DNA of 64,000 nucleotides from Levilinea sp. GTDB taxonomy: Bacteria; Chloroflexota; Anaerolineae; Anaerolineales; Anaerolineaceae. Shown here piece by piece: positions 7,061 through 15,469 of the stretch. The notes under the pieces were generated by a model, which was not told the DNA's origin, ran no database searches, and saw nothing but the letters and a program-made list of their open reading frames with translations. How positions within the stretch are numbered: the stretch's first letter is position 1; every line of letters starts with the position of its first letter. The stretch spans positions 1-64,000 of the forward strand of contig JARKPO010000005.1 in NCBI GenBank assembly GCA_029975215.1, given 5' to 3'. A program made the translations under genes and the position numbers.

Positions 7061-8173
7061 TTAGGGCGCGGATGGCGGGGGGTTGGTGGGCCAGGGCGTC
7101 AGGGTGGCGCCGCCTTCCAGGGGGTCTGGCAGCAGGATGGGCGTGAGGCTGGGGGTCAGGGTGGCCCCCGGCTGCAGTGTGGCTGTCGGCGCAGCGGTGA
7201 GAAGCCCAGGCGCGCCCGGCGGCACAGTCAGGCTTTGCAACGTGGGGGTGGGAATGCCGCGGCGCTGCTGCCACCACAGGGCGCCCAGGATGGCCACGGC
7301 GATGAGGGCCAAAACCAGCACCATTACCATGCAGCCCAGCACCAGCGGCTTAAAGCTGATCTTGCGCGGCGGCGGCGGAGGAACCTCGGCCACCACCAGG
7401 GTGATATTGTCGTGACCGCCGCGGGCATTGGCCAGCTCCACCAGGGCGTCAGCTGCGCCTTGCAGGGGCTGCCGCCGCAAAATATCCTCAATTTCCTCGC
7501 GGCTGACCAGATCCGTCAGACCGTCGCTGCACAGCAGCAGGCGATCTTTGGGCTGAAGGAGCATACCCTGGTTGGACAGCGCGTTCTTGTCGTTCTCAGT
7601 AGCGTTCATGCGCAGGCGGTGATCCAACCGGGGCGGGTTGGGTGAGCCCAGGTAGCGGCGGATGACATGTGAATTGGGGTGCCCTTTGACCTGATCAGGG
7701 CGAATGAAGCCGCCCTCCAGGGCTTCCTGAATCCAGGTGTGGTCCGTGCTGAGCTGGCGCAGGATCCCGCCGCGCAGCAGATAAATGCGCGAATCGCCAA
7801 CGGTGCCGGTGTAGAGGCGTCTGCCCTGCACCCAGGCCAGGGCGCAGGTGGCGCCCATGCCGTGATAGGAGGGGCTGCTTTCGGCCAGCTCGCGGATACG
7901 CTCACTGCTTTCCACAATGGCTTCATCCAAAATCTTCAGGGGGTCTGCTCCGTCACTGTCGGCGACCACTTCACTGATGATCTCTACCGCCAGTTCGGCG
8001 GCCACTTCGCCCGCCTGGTGGCCGCCAATGCCGTCGCACAATACTGCCAGTAGCACCGGTTCTTCTCCAGCCAGAAAAGCCGAAACGGCGTAGCGGTCTT
8101 CGTTGATTTTGCCGGTCATCCCCGGGTGGGTGGCGGCGGCAATGGTCAGGTGGGCGTGCTCGGTGCGGATCAT
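7061..8173 (-). CDS. PP2C-type Ser/Thr phosphatase with membrane anchor
   Basis: The 370-aa protein carries a PP2C domain (residues 1-245) with metal-binding motifs NEDRY, LCDGIGGH, GDSRIYL and GGHDNITLVV. One membrane segment follows (about 278-303, VLGCMVMVLVLALIAVAIL), then a Pro/Thr-rich tail outside the cell. It reverses Ser/Thr kinase phosphorylation. Its ATG overlaps the stop of the upstream FHA gene by 4 bases (ATGA), implying co-translation; FHA domains bind phosphothreonine, so the pair forms a phospho-signalling unit. Confidence 0.92.
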   Translation of the reverse strand: MIRTEHAHLTIAAATHPGMTGKINEDRYAVSAFLAGEEPVLLAVLCDGIGGHQAGEVAAELAVEIISEVVADSDGADPLKILDEAIVESSERIRELAESSPSYHGMGATCALAWVQGRRLYTGTVGDSRIYLLRGGILRQLSTDHTWIQEALEGGFIRPDQVKGHPNSHVIRRYLGSPNPPRLDHRLRMNATENDKNALSNQGMLLQPKDRLLLCSDGLTDLVSREEIEDILRRQPLQGAADALVELANARGGHDNITLVVAEVPPPPPRKISFKPLVLGCMVMVLVLALIAVAILGALWWQQRRGIPTPTLQSLTVPPGAPGLLTAAPTATLQPGATLTPSLTPILLPDPLEGGATLTPWPTNPPPSAP

Positions 8174-10086
8174 TCGAGGGTGTCCTGGTAGGGTTGGGTT
8201 TGGATTTTGCGGGCGCGTCCCGGGCGGCTGAGCTGGAAACGGAACGATACCCGGCCAAAGTGAATCAAATCACCGTGTTCCAAACGGGCGCCCAGGGAGG
8301 AAACCGGGGCGTAATTCAGCCAGGTGCCGGCTACCGAGCCGGCGTCTGCCAGGCGGTAGCCTTCGCTGGTGGTGATCAGACGTGCGTGCAGGGGGCTGAC
8401 GCTGGGCGAATCGATCACTTGAATGGCCTGGGCAGGGTCGGAACCAAAGGTGATTTCGGTTTGGGTGAGGGGGATGATGCTGCCGCTCAACGGATTGCCG
8501 TCTTCGCCCAGGCGCTGCAAGTACGCCTTGGCGGGGGTAGGAACAAGCGTGCGCGGTAGGGAGGGCGAGCCTACGGGGGCATAAGCCGAAGGCGCTTCCT
8601 GGGGGATCCGTACCACCTGGGTGAGCGGGTCGCGGGTGGGTTGACGCTTTTTGGGCAGGCGCGGCAGGGCGCGCAGAATGCGGCGCGCGCTGAGGGCAAA
8701 CACCACCCCCAGCACCAGCACAGCCGCACCAACGGCCAGGCCGGTTTGCAGGCCGCGGTCCGTCATCAGGCGCAGCATCAACCCGCTGGGTTTGGGAGGT
8801 ACAACCACTTCTACGGGGATGTTGATGCTGGCGCGGCGCAGGCCAATTTCGTCCTCCACTTCCACTTTCAGCTGGTGGGTACCGCTTTCGGTGTAGGCAG
8901 TTAACGGCCAGCGGAAAACGTCAAAGGGGGGTTGGGTGTTCTCGGCGGCCACTGCCCCGTCTACGTACAACCGCGACATCCGCAGCTCGCGCGGACGGCC
9001 GTCGGGGAATTCCACCAAAATGCGCAGTTCTACGCTGGGCGGTCCCAGAATGGGGGCCTCGGTGCGCGACACCTGTACCCACTGCTGTTCGAGGCGCACC
9101 GGTGGGGCCAGGAACATGGGGTTGGGGGGCTGAAGCTGCAATTCGAAGGTGGTTTCGGGGCTGACGGCCTGCAGCTGGTCTTGCTGAATCTCAATCTGCA
9201 GGCGGGCTGTGCCGCTTTGCTGCAGCGCAGAGCGGTAGCGCCCCTGATACAAATAGCGCTGCGACCACAAATAGGTTTCCAGGTTGGGTAGCGGCTCGGA
9301 ACCGGTGAAGATGAAGAACTCCCCGCCGGTGCGCCCGGCCATTTCCAAGAGCACGTCCGCTGCGGGCGTGCCGGCAGCGTTGGGCGGCGCCACCATCCAC
9401 ACGTAAATGCGCACGCCCATTTGAGCCGCGCGGTTGGTGAGGTTGGGGATGGCCTGCTGGAGGGCGGTGTTGGGCGGTGTGGTGATGTAGAGGATAGCCC
9501 GCTTCATGTGGGGCGTGGGGTTGGGGTCAGAGGCCAGGTCCAGAGCCTGGGTCAGGCTGACCAGGGCGGCCTGGGCGTTGAGCAAGTCGGGGTTGTAGGC
9601 CCCCAGGGCTTGGGCAAAGGCTGCGGGATCTTTTTCGCGGATGACCTGCAGGCCGGTGTTGGTGGCCAGGCTGTAATCGTTGGGTGCCTCGCTGGACAGA
9701 TTGGTGACCCACACCTGCAAGGCGCCTTGAATCTGTGAATAATGGCTAACCCCGGCCACCTGAGCGGCCATCAGCGGGGCGGGGTTGACCGCTACGATGA
9801 ACTGCAGGCCCGGCTCCAGACGGTCCAGGGCGGTCAGCGGCTGGGGCTGGCCGTTTTCCAGCACGCGCAGCTGATTGGGCTGCAGATCTGGCAGGAATTG
9901 ACCCGAGGCGGTGTAGGCCTCAAAAGTGAATTCGACCTCAGGAAAAGCTTGTGTGTTGGGGGGCAGCAAAATAATCCGGCCCGCTTGCTGTGCGCTGGCG
10001 GGCTGAGGATGGGTCAAGTTCACGCTTAGCGCCAGCAGCGCCAGGCCGATCGTAAGCAGAATACGCCGGTGGGTTTCTGGCTTCAT
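8170..10086 (-). CDS. Exported VWA-like / FHA-domain membrane protein
   Basis: A 638-aa protein. A signal peptide (ILLTIGLALLALSVNLTHPQPASAQQ) leads to a large outer part with a von Willebrand A-like region (LQFIVAVNPAP through RAILYITTPP). A membrane segment (TGLAVGAAVLVLGVVFAL, about residue 465) and a cytoplasmic FHA domain (ITFGSDPAQAIQV, SVSPLHARL, GTWLNY) follow. Start 10086 is favoured because TAAAAT lies 7 bases upstream, suggesting a leaderless mRNA; M at 10122 lies before that box. Likely couples surface sensing to the PP2C phosphatase. Confidence 0.82.
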   Translation of the reverse strand: MKPETHRRILLTIGLALLALSVNLTHPQPASAQQAGRIILLPPNTQAFPEVEFTFEAYTASGQFLPDLQPNQLRVLENGQPQPLTALDRLEPGLQFIVAVNPAPLMAAQVAGVSHYSQIQGALQVWVTNLSSEAPNDYSLATNTGLQVIREKDPAAFAQALGAYNPDLLNAQAALVSLTQALDLASDPNPTPHMKRAILYITTPPNTALQQAIPNLTNRAAQMGVRIYVWMVAPPNAAGTPAADVLLEMAGRTGGEFFIFTGSEPLPNLETYLWSQRYLYQGRYRSALQQSGTARLQIEIQQDQLQAVSPETTFELQLQPPNPMFLAPPVRLEQQWVQVSRTEAPILGPPSVELRILVEFPDGRPRELRMSRLYVDGAVAAENTQPPFDVFRWPLTAYTESGTHQLKVEVEDEIGLRRASINIPVEVVVPPKPSGLMLRLMTDRGLQTGLAVGAAVLVLGVVFALSARRILRALPRLPKKRQPTRDPLTQVVRIPQEAPSAYAPVGSPSLPRTLVPTPAKAYLQRLGEDGNPLSGSIIPLTQTEITFGSDPAQAIQVIDSPSVSPLHARLITTSEGYRLADAGSVAGTWLNYAPVSSLGARLEHGDLIHFGRVSFRFQLSRPGRARKIQTQPYQDTLE

Positions 10087-10189
10087 GCAGTCTATTTTAC
10101 CGACTTTTTGAGGTTTGTGCATCCTTTTTCAGCCTGGCAGCCTACGGCGATTCCTCCCCTGGGCGGATGTCCTGTCCAAGGGGATGATG

Positions 10190-10195
10190 TATAAT
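10190..10195 (+). promoter_or_regulatory. -10 box for the nfeD-stomatin operon
   Basis: TATAAT at 10190-10195. It lies 58 bases before the preferred nfeD start (10254). An ATG inside the box (10194) is in frame but cannot be in the transcript. Confidence 0.6.
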
Positions 10196-10253
10196 GATCT
10201 TGGAAAGTAATTTGCCCAAATCTGCAGTTTCCGGCTGGAAAGGGTCGGGAAAA

Positions 10254-10862
10254 ATGAATCTCCTTTTGGATCCCAATGTTGCGTATTTGCTGCTGGTGGC
10301 TGGCTCTGTGCTGGTTTTGCTGGCGCTGCTTTCGCCGGGCACGGGTGTATTGGAGGCAGCGGCTCTGGTGATTTTGGTGCTGGCGGGGTACAGCCTGGCC
10401 AGCCTGCCAATCAACATCTGGGCGCTGCTGCTCCTGGTGGGGGCGATTTACCCCTTCTGGCTGGCGGTGCGCCGAAAAAAACAGATTCCGTATTTGCTGC
10501 TGTCCATGGCAGCTCTGGTGGTGGGGTCGGTGTTCATGTTCCGCGGAGCCGACGGCAGTCTTTCGGCGGTCCATCCTGCATTGGCGGGCGTGGTTTCGGT
10601 GTTGGTGCTGCTGCTGTTGTGGCTGGTGGCGCGCCGCGGCCTGGAGGCTGTGGGCATTCAGCCGGTGCATTCCCTGGATCCGCTGATCGGCATGGAAGCC
10701 GAGGTGCGGGCCAGTTTTAAGGGGGATGGGGCGGTTTATGTACGCGGTGAAGAATGGACTGCGCGCTGCCCGGTGATGGTGAAGAGCGGGGCACGGGTGC
10801 GCGTGGTGGGTCGAGAGGGTTTGGTCTTGTTGGTGACGCCCATTGAGGCAGACCCGAATTAA
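10254..10862 (+). CDS. NfeD-family membrane protein
   Basis: The 202-aa protein has four to five membrane segments in its first 135 residues. The C-terminal OB-like NfeD domain (LIGMEAEVRASFKGDG, VYVRGEEWTARC, ARVRVVGREGLVLLV) follows. Start 10254 (MNLLLDPN) is chosen because the longer reading begins inside the -10 box. NfeD partners with stomatin-like proteins in membrane microdomains, and the next gene, 57 bases on, is exactly such a protein. It lacks the N-terminal ClpP-like protease of long NfeD forms. Confidence 0.85.
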   Translation: MNLLLDPNVAYLLLVAGSVLVLLALLSPGTGVLEAAALVILVLAGYSLASLPINIWALLLLVGAIYPFWLAVRRKKQIPYLLLSMAALVVGSVFMFRGADGSLSAVHPALAGVVSVLVLLLLWLVARRGLEAVGIQPVHSLDPLIGMEAEVRASFKGDGAVYVRGEEWTARCPVMVKSGARVRVVGREGLVLLVTPIEADPN

Positions 10863-10919
10863 TCCGGCGGGCGCGCTGCGGCGGTCTGTCGGTGCAGAAA
10901 CTCAGCAAGGAGGAGACAA

Positions 10920-11798
10920 ATGCAAGAAGGTGCGATGTCTGTATTATGCCTGATCGGTGTGGTCGGCCTGGTGTTTGTGGTGTTTTTGTCCACAGCATTG
11001 CGCATTGTTCCCGAATATCAGCGCTTGGTGGTGTTCCGCCTGGGCCGCTGCATCGGCAGCCGCGGGCCGGGTTTGATCATCCTGATCCCATTCATTGATC
11101 GGGCGGTCAAAGTGGACTTGCGCGAGCAGGTGCGCGAGATTCCGGCGCAAACCTCCATCACCGCCGATAACGCCCCCATCTCGATTGACTTCCTGTGGTA
11201 CTACAAGGTGTTTGATCCGATGAACACTGTGCTGCAAGTGGGCAATTTCGAACTGGCAGCACAGGGTATTGCTACCACCACGCTGCGCGCGGTGATCGGT
11301 GGCATTATGCTGGACGGCGTGTTATCGGAACGTGAGAAAATTAACCTGGCCCTGCGCACCCGTTTGGATGAGGTCACCGAACGATGGGGTGTCAAAGTGA
11401 CCAATGTTGAAATTCGCGAGATCATCCCTCCGCGTGATGTGCAGGAAGCGATGAACCGCCAGCTTTCGGCGGAACGCAACCGCCGCGCCGTGGTGACTGA
11501 ATCCACCGGTACGCGTGAAGCCGCTGTCAACGTGGCAGAAGGCCAGCGCCAGGCCGCCATTCTGCAGGCGGAAGGTGAGAAGCAGGCCCAACTGCTGCGT
11601 GCCGAAGGTTATGCGGCGGCCCTGGAGCGCATCTTCTCTGTGGCAGGGAAAATTGATCATCAGACGATCACCCTGCAGTACTTTGAGACCTTGAAGACCA
11701 TGTCGGCCAACCCGGCCACCAAGTTCGTCTTCCCGTTGGAGTTTACATCCATGCTGACCGACTTCATACGTGTCCGCGAGGAGAAGAAATCTGCGTAG
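10920..11798 (+). CDS. SPFH/stomatin-like membrane scaffold protein
   Basis: The 292-aa protein has one N-terminal membrane segment (LCLIGVVGLVFVVFLSTALRI). The SPFH domain begins VPEYQRLVVFRLGRC and the conserved PPRDVQEAMNRQLSAERNRRA helix is present. A long helical oligomerisation region (VAEGQRQAAILQAEGEKQ) follows. AGGAGGAG precedes ATG 10920. With NfeD it forms the widely conserved stomatin-STOPP operon that organises membrane domains and protein quality control. A terminator follows at 11825. Confidence 0.9.
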   Translation: MQEGAMSVLCLIGVVGLVFVVFLSTALRIVPEYQRLVVFRLGRCIGSRGPGLIILIPFIDRAVKVDLREQVREIPAQTSITADNAPISIDFLWYYKVFDPMNTVLQVGNFELAAQGIATTTLRAVIGGIMLDGVLSEREKINLALRTRLDEVTERWGVKVTNVEIREIIPPRDVQEAMNRQLSAERNRRAVVTESTGTREAAVNVAEGQRQAAILQAEGEKQAQLLRAEGYAAALERIFSVAGKIDHQTITLQYFETLKTMSANPATKFVFPLEFTSMLTDFIRVREEKKSA

Positions 11799-11824
11799 TG
11801 GGTTCGCTGGAAATGACGCTATTC

Positions 11825-11857
11825 CGGTGCAGACAGGATTGTCTGCACCGGTTTTTT
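11825..11857 (+). terminator. Rho-independent terminator after the stomatin gene
   Basis: CCGGTGCAGAC and GTCTGCACCGG pair around AGGATT, followed by TTTTTTATT. Confidence 0.9.
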
Positions 11858-11881
11858 ATTCCATTGGCGGTGAAAAGCGTT

Positions 11882-11887
11882 TAGAAT
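11882..11887 (+). promoter_or_regulatory. -10 box giving a leaderless mRNA for the GNAT gene
   Basis: TAGAAT (11882-11887) is followed after 7 bases by ATG 11895. An earlier in-frame ATG at 11886 overlaps the box and is not usable. Confidence 0.5.
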
Positions 11888-11894
11888 GGGAAAT

Positions 11895-12374
11895 ATGACG
11901 ACAGAACCTGCCTTATTCACCATTCAGCCCGCCGGCCTCTTTGACCTGAATGATCTGCGCCGCCTGGAATCGCTTTGTTTTCAGGAGGACGCCTGGCCGG
12001 TGTTAGACCTCGTGGGGGTGCTGACGCTGCCGGGGATTGTTCGCTTGAAGGCTGTCATCAGCGGACGGATGGTTGGTTTTGTAGCCGGAGATAAGCGGGA
12101 TTCGCTGGGGATTGGTTGGATTACCACCCTGGGGGTGGACCCCGAATTCCGCCATCGGGGGGTGGGGTGGGCACTGTTGGCGGCCTGTGAAGAACAGATG
12201 TGTTTGCCACGGGTGCGGTTAACCCTTCGCCGCAGCAATCAAGACGCGTACCGCCTGTACCAGGCAGCCGGATACACCCGCTATGAAGTGTGGCCGCAGT
12301 ATTATTCCGGGGGAGAAGACGGCATTGTGATGCAGAAGGTGCTGGGAGAATTCAAGAAAACAGAAATTGGGTAA
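11895..12374 (+). CDS. GNAT N-acetyltransferase (RimI-like)
   Basis: The 159-aa protein has the GNAT fold. The acetyl-CoA pyrophosphate loop is HRGVGWALLAACEEQM, preceded by the beta-4 strand (GWITTLGVDPEFR), with a late RLYQAAGYTRYEVWPQYY as in RimI-type acetyltransferases. Start 11895 follows from the leaderless promoter. The substrate is not evident; no ribosomal S18 or tsaB/tsaD gene is adjacent. A strong SOS-like promoter begins at its stop codon. Confidence 0.8.
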   Translation: MTTEPALFTIQPAGLFDLNDLRRLESLCFQEDAWPVLDLVGVLTLPGIVRLKAVISGRMVGFVAGDKRDSLGIGWITTLGVDPEFRHRGVGWALLAACEEQMCLPRVRLTLRRSNQDAYRLYQAAGYTRYEVWPQYYSGGEDGIVMQKVLGEFKKTEIG

Positions 12375-12418
12375 TTGACAAACTAGAATATCTGTTCTAT
12401 AATGTGTTCAATTAGAAC
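12375..12418 (+). promoter_or_regulatory. Consensus promoter with LexA-like operator pair
   Basis: TTGACA (12375-12380), 17 bases and TATAAT (12398-12403) make a perfect sigma-70 promoter. Its spacer contains GAAT-ATCT-GTTC (12386-12397), one base from the GAAC-N4-GTTC LexA site of this genome. TGTTC-AATTA-GAACA (12405-12419) is an inverted half-site pair over the start region. Such overlap implies tight repression, probably by LexA. Confidence 0.65.
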
Positions 12419-12456
12419 AAATATTCAGTATTACCCTGCCTGAAAGGAGAATTTCC

Positions 12457-13209
12457 ATGAATCTCACCGGTACCCGCACTGGTCGTTTTTCGCCCTCCCA
12501 ACTGTTTCGGAATGTGTCGGTCAACCCATCCGTGGTGTTTGGGTTGATCATCCTCACAGCGCTGGGCGCGTTCGAAATGTTCAACTACTCCACCACGGAT
12601 TATGCCCTGCGAGATTTGTTGGGCAATTTGAAATTCGCTGGAATTCCCTGGGCGACCATCCTGGCCGTGGCCTTTTGCGGCATTGACTTTGCGGGGATTG
12701 CGCGCCTGTTTACCCCCGAACAGGGTAGTGAAGAGCCGAAAGAGGTGTGGTATTTGTTCGGTGCCTGGCTGCTTGCAGCCACGATGAATGCCATTCTGAC
12801 CTGGTGGGGTGTATCCATGGCAATTGCAACCCACAACGTGCAGAGTGCAGCTGTGCTGGATTCAAAAATCATTATGAATGTGGTGCCTGCCTTTGTGGCT
12901 ATCATGGTGTGGGTGATCCGCATCCTCATCATCGGCACGATCTCGGTTGCCGGAGACCGTCTGGTCTGGGGGACGCAGCGCCGCGGAGTAAGCCGCCGCC
13001 CAACAGCCAGCCTGCCCGCCACCAGCCGCACGGTCTCGACACCCCTGGGCACCAGCACCCCGATGCCGCGTCCCACCTTCTCCCGCACGGTGGAAGCCGC
13101 TGCCTCTCCCCGACCTGAACCCACTTATCACAGTGTCTCGGCCAGCTCGCGGGCGGTACCGCGTTCGAACGAAAGCAGCAGCGGATCTTCAGCCCCCCGC
13201 CGGTTCTAA
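12457..13209 (+). CDS. Four-span membrane protein of unknown function, possibly SOS-controlled
   Basis: The 250-aa protein has four predicted membrane segments: about residues 23-43, 65-80, 100-122 and 135-160. A Ser/Pro/Arg-rich cytoplasmic tail of about 85 residues follows (RRPTASLPATSRTVST and on). No family is recognised. AAAGGAG precedes ATG 12457. Its strong promoter overlaps LexA-like half-sites, so a DNA-damage-inducible membrane role such as a division inhibitor is conceivable but only inferred. Confidence 0.7.
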   Translation: MNLTGTRTGRFSPSQLFRNVSVNPSVVFGLIILTALGAFEMFNYSTTDYALRDLLGNLKFAGIPWATILAVAFCGIDFAGIARLFTPEQGSEEPKEVWYLFGAWLLAATMNAILTWWGVSMAIATHNVQSAAVLDSKIIMNVVPAFVAIMVWVIRILIIGTISVAGDRLVWGTQRRGVSRRPTASLPATSRTVSTPLGTSTPMPRPTFSRTVEAAASPRPEPTYHSVSASSRAVPRSNESSSGSSAPRRF

Positions 13210-13242
13210 AGCGCGTTCACTGCGCAGGGTAAACTTATGAAG

Positions 13243-13270
13243 AGGCCTCCCCCAATCGCGGGGGAGGCCT
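13243..13270. terminator. Terminator between convergent genes
   Basis: AGGCCTCCCC(C) at 13243-13253 pairs with (G)GGGGAGGCCT at 13260-13270, and TTTGATTT follows. It sits between the membrane-protein gene (plus) and the histidine kinase (minus). Confidence 0.85.
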
Positions 13271-13275
13271 TTGAT

Positions 13276-14655
13276 TTATAGAGTGGAATTGGGCGGCCCG
13301 CTGAGTGGCAGCCACACGCAGAAGGTGGTGCCCTGGCCCACACGGGAGCTTACCTCGATGCGCCCGCCGTGACTGCGGGTGATCCAATTGGCAATGGACA
13401 GGCCCAGGCCGAAACCTGTACCGGAGCCGCGCGTACGCGATTTCTCGGCGCGGTAGAAGCGCTCAAAGATGTGCGGCAAATCCTCGGCGGGGATGCCAGG
13501 GCCGGTATCGGTGACCAGGATTTGGGCCATTTGGTCCGATTTGCGCAGGGAAAGAATGATCTCGCCGCCGTTAGGGGTGTATTGGATGGCATTGCCGCCC
13601 AGATTCAACAACACTTGCTTGATGCGGTCATAGTCCGCGATAATTTCCACCTGATCAATTTCTGCAATACGCAGGCTCAACCGGTCACCGGCGATAGTGC
13701 GCATTTGCTGGAAGACTTCCAGCAAGATGGTGTCCAGCGAGACAGGCATAAGGTTTAGCGGCAGGCGTCCTGATTCGGCCTGAGCCAGGATGAGCAGATC
13801 TCCCACCAGGCGGGTGAGGCGGTCTACCTCGGATTCGATGCTGGTCAGCGATTCCTCATCCAGCTCTTTCATGCGGCGCATCAGCCCAACATTACCGCGG
13901 ATAACGGTCAGAGGCGTGCGCAGCTCATGGGAGACATCTGCCAGGAAGCGGCGCTGGCTGGTGAACAGCTTTTCCAGACGTTCCAGCACTTGATTGAACG
14001 AAGCGATCAGCGCACCCACTTCATCATCCCCCACCCCCGTCATGGGAATGCGGCGCTGTAGATCGTCTGCACGGGTGATCTGGGCGGCCACACGCGTAAC
14101 GGTTGCCAGGGGCGCCAGAGTCTGGCCAATGACCAACCAGGCCGAAAGCCCGGAAAAGACCACCCCCAGGGCTAGCACAAGCACCAGGATGAGCGAAAGG
14201 GTGGAGAGGATGACGTCCACCAGGGTGATATTTTGGCCGATTTGCAGAACGCCGACGGGGCCGCGGATGGTTTTGAGGGGGATAGAGAGTACTCGCAGGC
14301 TTTTGCCGGACTGGCGGATGGTTTGGTAGCGGGGTTCATCAGCCCAGCGCCCGGCGTTATCCAACGGGTCGCGTAAGGTGGGAGGCTTGGCCAGGAGCAG
14401 CTTGCGGTCAATGCTCCACACCTGAAATTCCACCGTTTCCGTGGTGCGCAGATCAATCAGACCGCGCGGGTCAAAGGTGTTGGCAGTGTTCATCCGCAGG
14501 CGGGAGATAATGGCGGTGGAGTTTTGGGCCAGGGTGCGGTCTACCTGGTCCAGAAGGATCACATTCACCAGACCGTACACCAGAGCTGAAACCAGCAGCA
14601 TGGTGCCCCCCAGCAGGCTGGTGTACAGCAGGGTCAGACGTAAACGCAGCGACAT
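13276..14655 (-). CDS. Sensor histidine kinase (OmpR-partner type)
   Basis: A 459-aa protein. Membrane segment 1 (about 8-33), an outer sensor of about 120 residues, membrane segment 2 (about 148-175) and a HAMP linker (QTLAPLATVTRVAAQI). HisKA has H-box FLADVSHELRTPLTVIRG. The HATPase domain has the N box (NLGGNAIQYTP), G1 (VTDTGPGIP) and F/G2 (RGSGTGFGLGLSI). Its start overlaps the response regulator stop by one base (TAATG), so the two are translationally coupled. Signal unknown. Confidence 0.93.
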   Translation of the reverse strand: MSLRLRLTLLYTSLLGGTMLLVSALVYGLVNVILLDQVDRTLAQNSTAIISRLRMNTANTFDPRGLIDLRTTETVEFQVWSIDRKLLLAKPPTLRDPLDNAGRWADEPRYQTIRQSGKSLRVLSIPLKTIRGPVGVLQIGQNITLVDVILSTLSLILVLVLALGVVFSGLSAWLVIGQTLAPLATVTRVAAQITRADDLQRRIPMTGVGDDEVGALIASFNQVLERLEKLFTSQRRFLADVSHELRTPLTVIRGNVGLMRRMKELDEESLTSIESEVDRLTRLVGDLLILAQAESGRLPLNLMPVSLDTILLEVFQQMRTIAGDRLSLRIAEIDQVEIIADYDRIKQVLLNLGGNAIQYTPNGGEIILSLRKSDQMAQILVTDTGPGIPAEDLPHIFERFYRAEKSRTRGSGTGFGLGLSIANWITRSHGGRIEVSSRVGQGTTFCVWLPLSGPPNSTL

Positions 14656-15332
14656 TATGCCGTCTCGCGCATGACATACCCCACACCGCGCACGGTGTAG
14701 ATCAGCCGCGATTCCTTTTCCCCTTCCAACTTCTGGCGCAGGTAGCGAATATACACATCCAAAACGTTGCTCTCACCGCCAAAATCATAGCCCCACACCC
14801 GGTCGAAGATCATTTCACGGGTGAGCACCTGGCGGGGGTGGCGCATGAACAGCTCCAGCAGGTCGTATTCTTTGGCGGTGAGCGAGATCACCCGCCCATT
14901 GCGTTCGGCCTGACGGGTGGAGGTATCCAGATTGAGATCCATGAAGCTCAGCACAGGGGTGCGATCCTGCTGCGTACGGCGCAGCAGTGCGCGGATGCGC
15001 GCGGTCAACTCGTCTAACTGGAAGGGCTTCACCACATAGTCGTCTGCGCCGGCGTCCAGGCCCTGCACCCGGTCGTGGAGGGTGTCTTTGGCGGTCAGCA
15101 TCAGCACGGGCACGTTGCTCAGGCTGCGCAGGCGCTGGCAGACTTCCAGTCCATCCATGCCGGGCAGCATCCAATCCAGGATGATTAGATCGGGCTGCCG
15201 GTCTCGCGCCAGGGACAGGCCGCTTTCCCCGTCTAACGCCGCATCCACCTGATAGCCCTCGTAGGCTAAGGAGCGGCGCAGCAGCTTCACAATGGCTTCA
15301 TCATCCTCAATGATCAATACTTTCTCATTCAT
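14655..15332 (-). CDS. OmpR/PhoB-family response regulator
   Basis: The 225-aa protein has a receiver with [11 protein letters not shown], phosphoacceptor Asp in [13 protein letters not shown] and the KPF Lys. A winged-helix Trans_reg_C domain follows ([25 protein letters not shown]). Start 15332 ([11 protein letters not shown]) is chosen for its strong GGGAGG upstream; a longer in-frame reading to 15416 adds 28 atypical residues. First gene of a two-gene operon with the kinase. Confidence 0.94.
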   Translation of the reverse strand: MNEKVLIIEDDEAIVKLLRRSLAYEGYQVDAALDGESGLSLARDRQPDLIILDWMLPGMDGLEVCQRLRSLSNVPVLMLTAKDTLHDRVQGLDAGADDYVVKPFQLDELTARIRALLRRTQQDRTPVLSFMDLNLDTSTRQAERNGRVISLTAKEYDLLELFMRHPRQVLTREMIFDRVWGYDFGGESNVLDVYIRYLRQKLEGEKESRLIYTVRGVGYVMRETA

Positions 15333-15355
15333 AATGCCTCCCAGCCGAAAAAACT

Positions 15356-15373
15356 GTTCCAGGTTGTTGGAAC
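15356..15373. promoter_or_regulatory. Palindrome upstream of the OmpR-type operon
   Basis: GTTCCA-GGTTGT-TGGAAC is a perfect 6-6-6 inverted repeat 23 bases before the regulator start. Possible operator or 5' hairpin; the binding factor is unknown. Confidence 0.3.
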
Positions 15374-15456
15374 CGAAAATATCTAGTTTATTCTTTAATT
15401 TTAGCTGTTTTTTCAAAAAAGCAATTCGGATTCGGGAATTTGATCTGAGTTTGCGC

Positions 15457-15462
15457 TATAAT
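15457..15462 (+). promoter_or_regulatory. -10 box giving a leaderless mRNA for the RNase D gene
   Basis: TATAAT (15457-15462), seven bases, then ATG 15470. The in-frame ATG at 15461 lies inside the box. No Shine-Dalgarno sequence is possible in such a short leader. Confidence 0.6.
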
Positions 15463-15469
15463 GACCCGC

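Noticed and set aside
7049..7645. Long plus-strand ORFs opposite the PP2C and FHA genes
   Set aside because: Shadows caused by high GC; low-complexity Gly/Ala/Arg/Gln translations without motifs.
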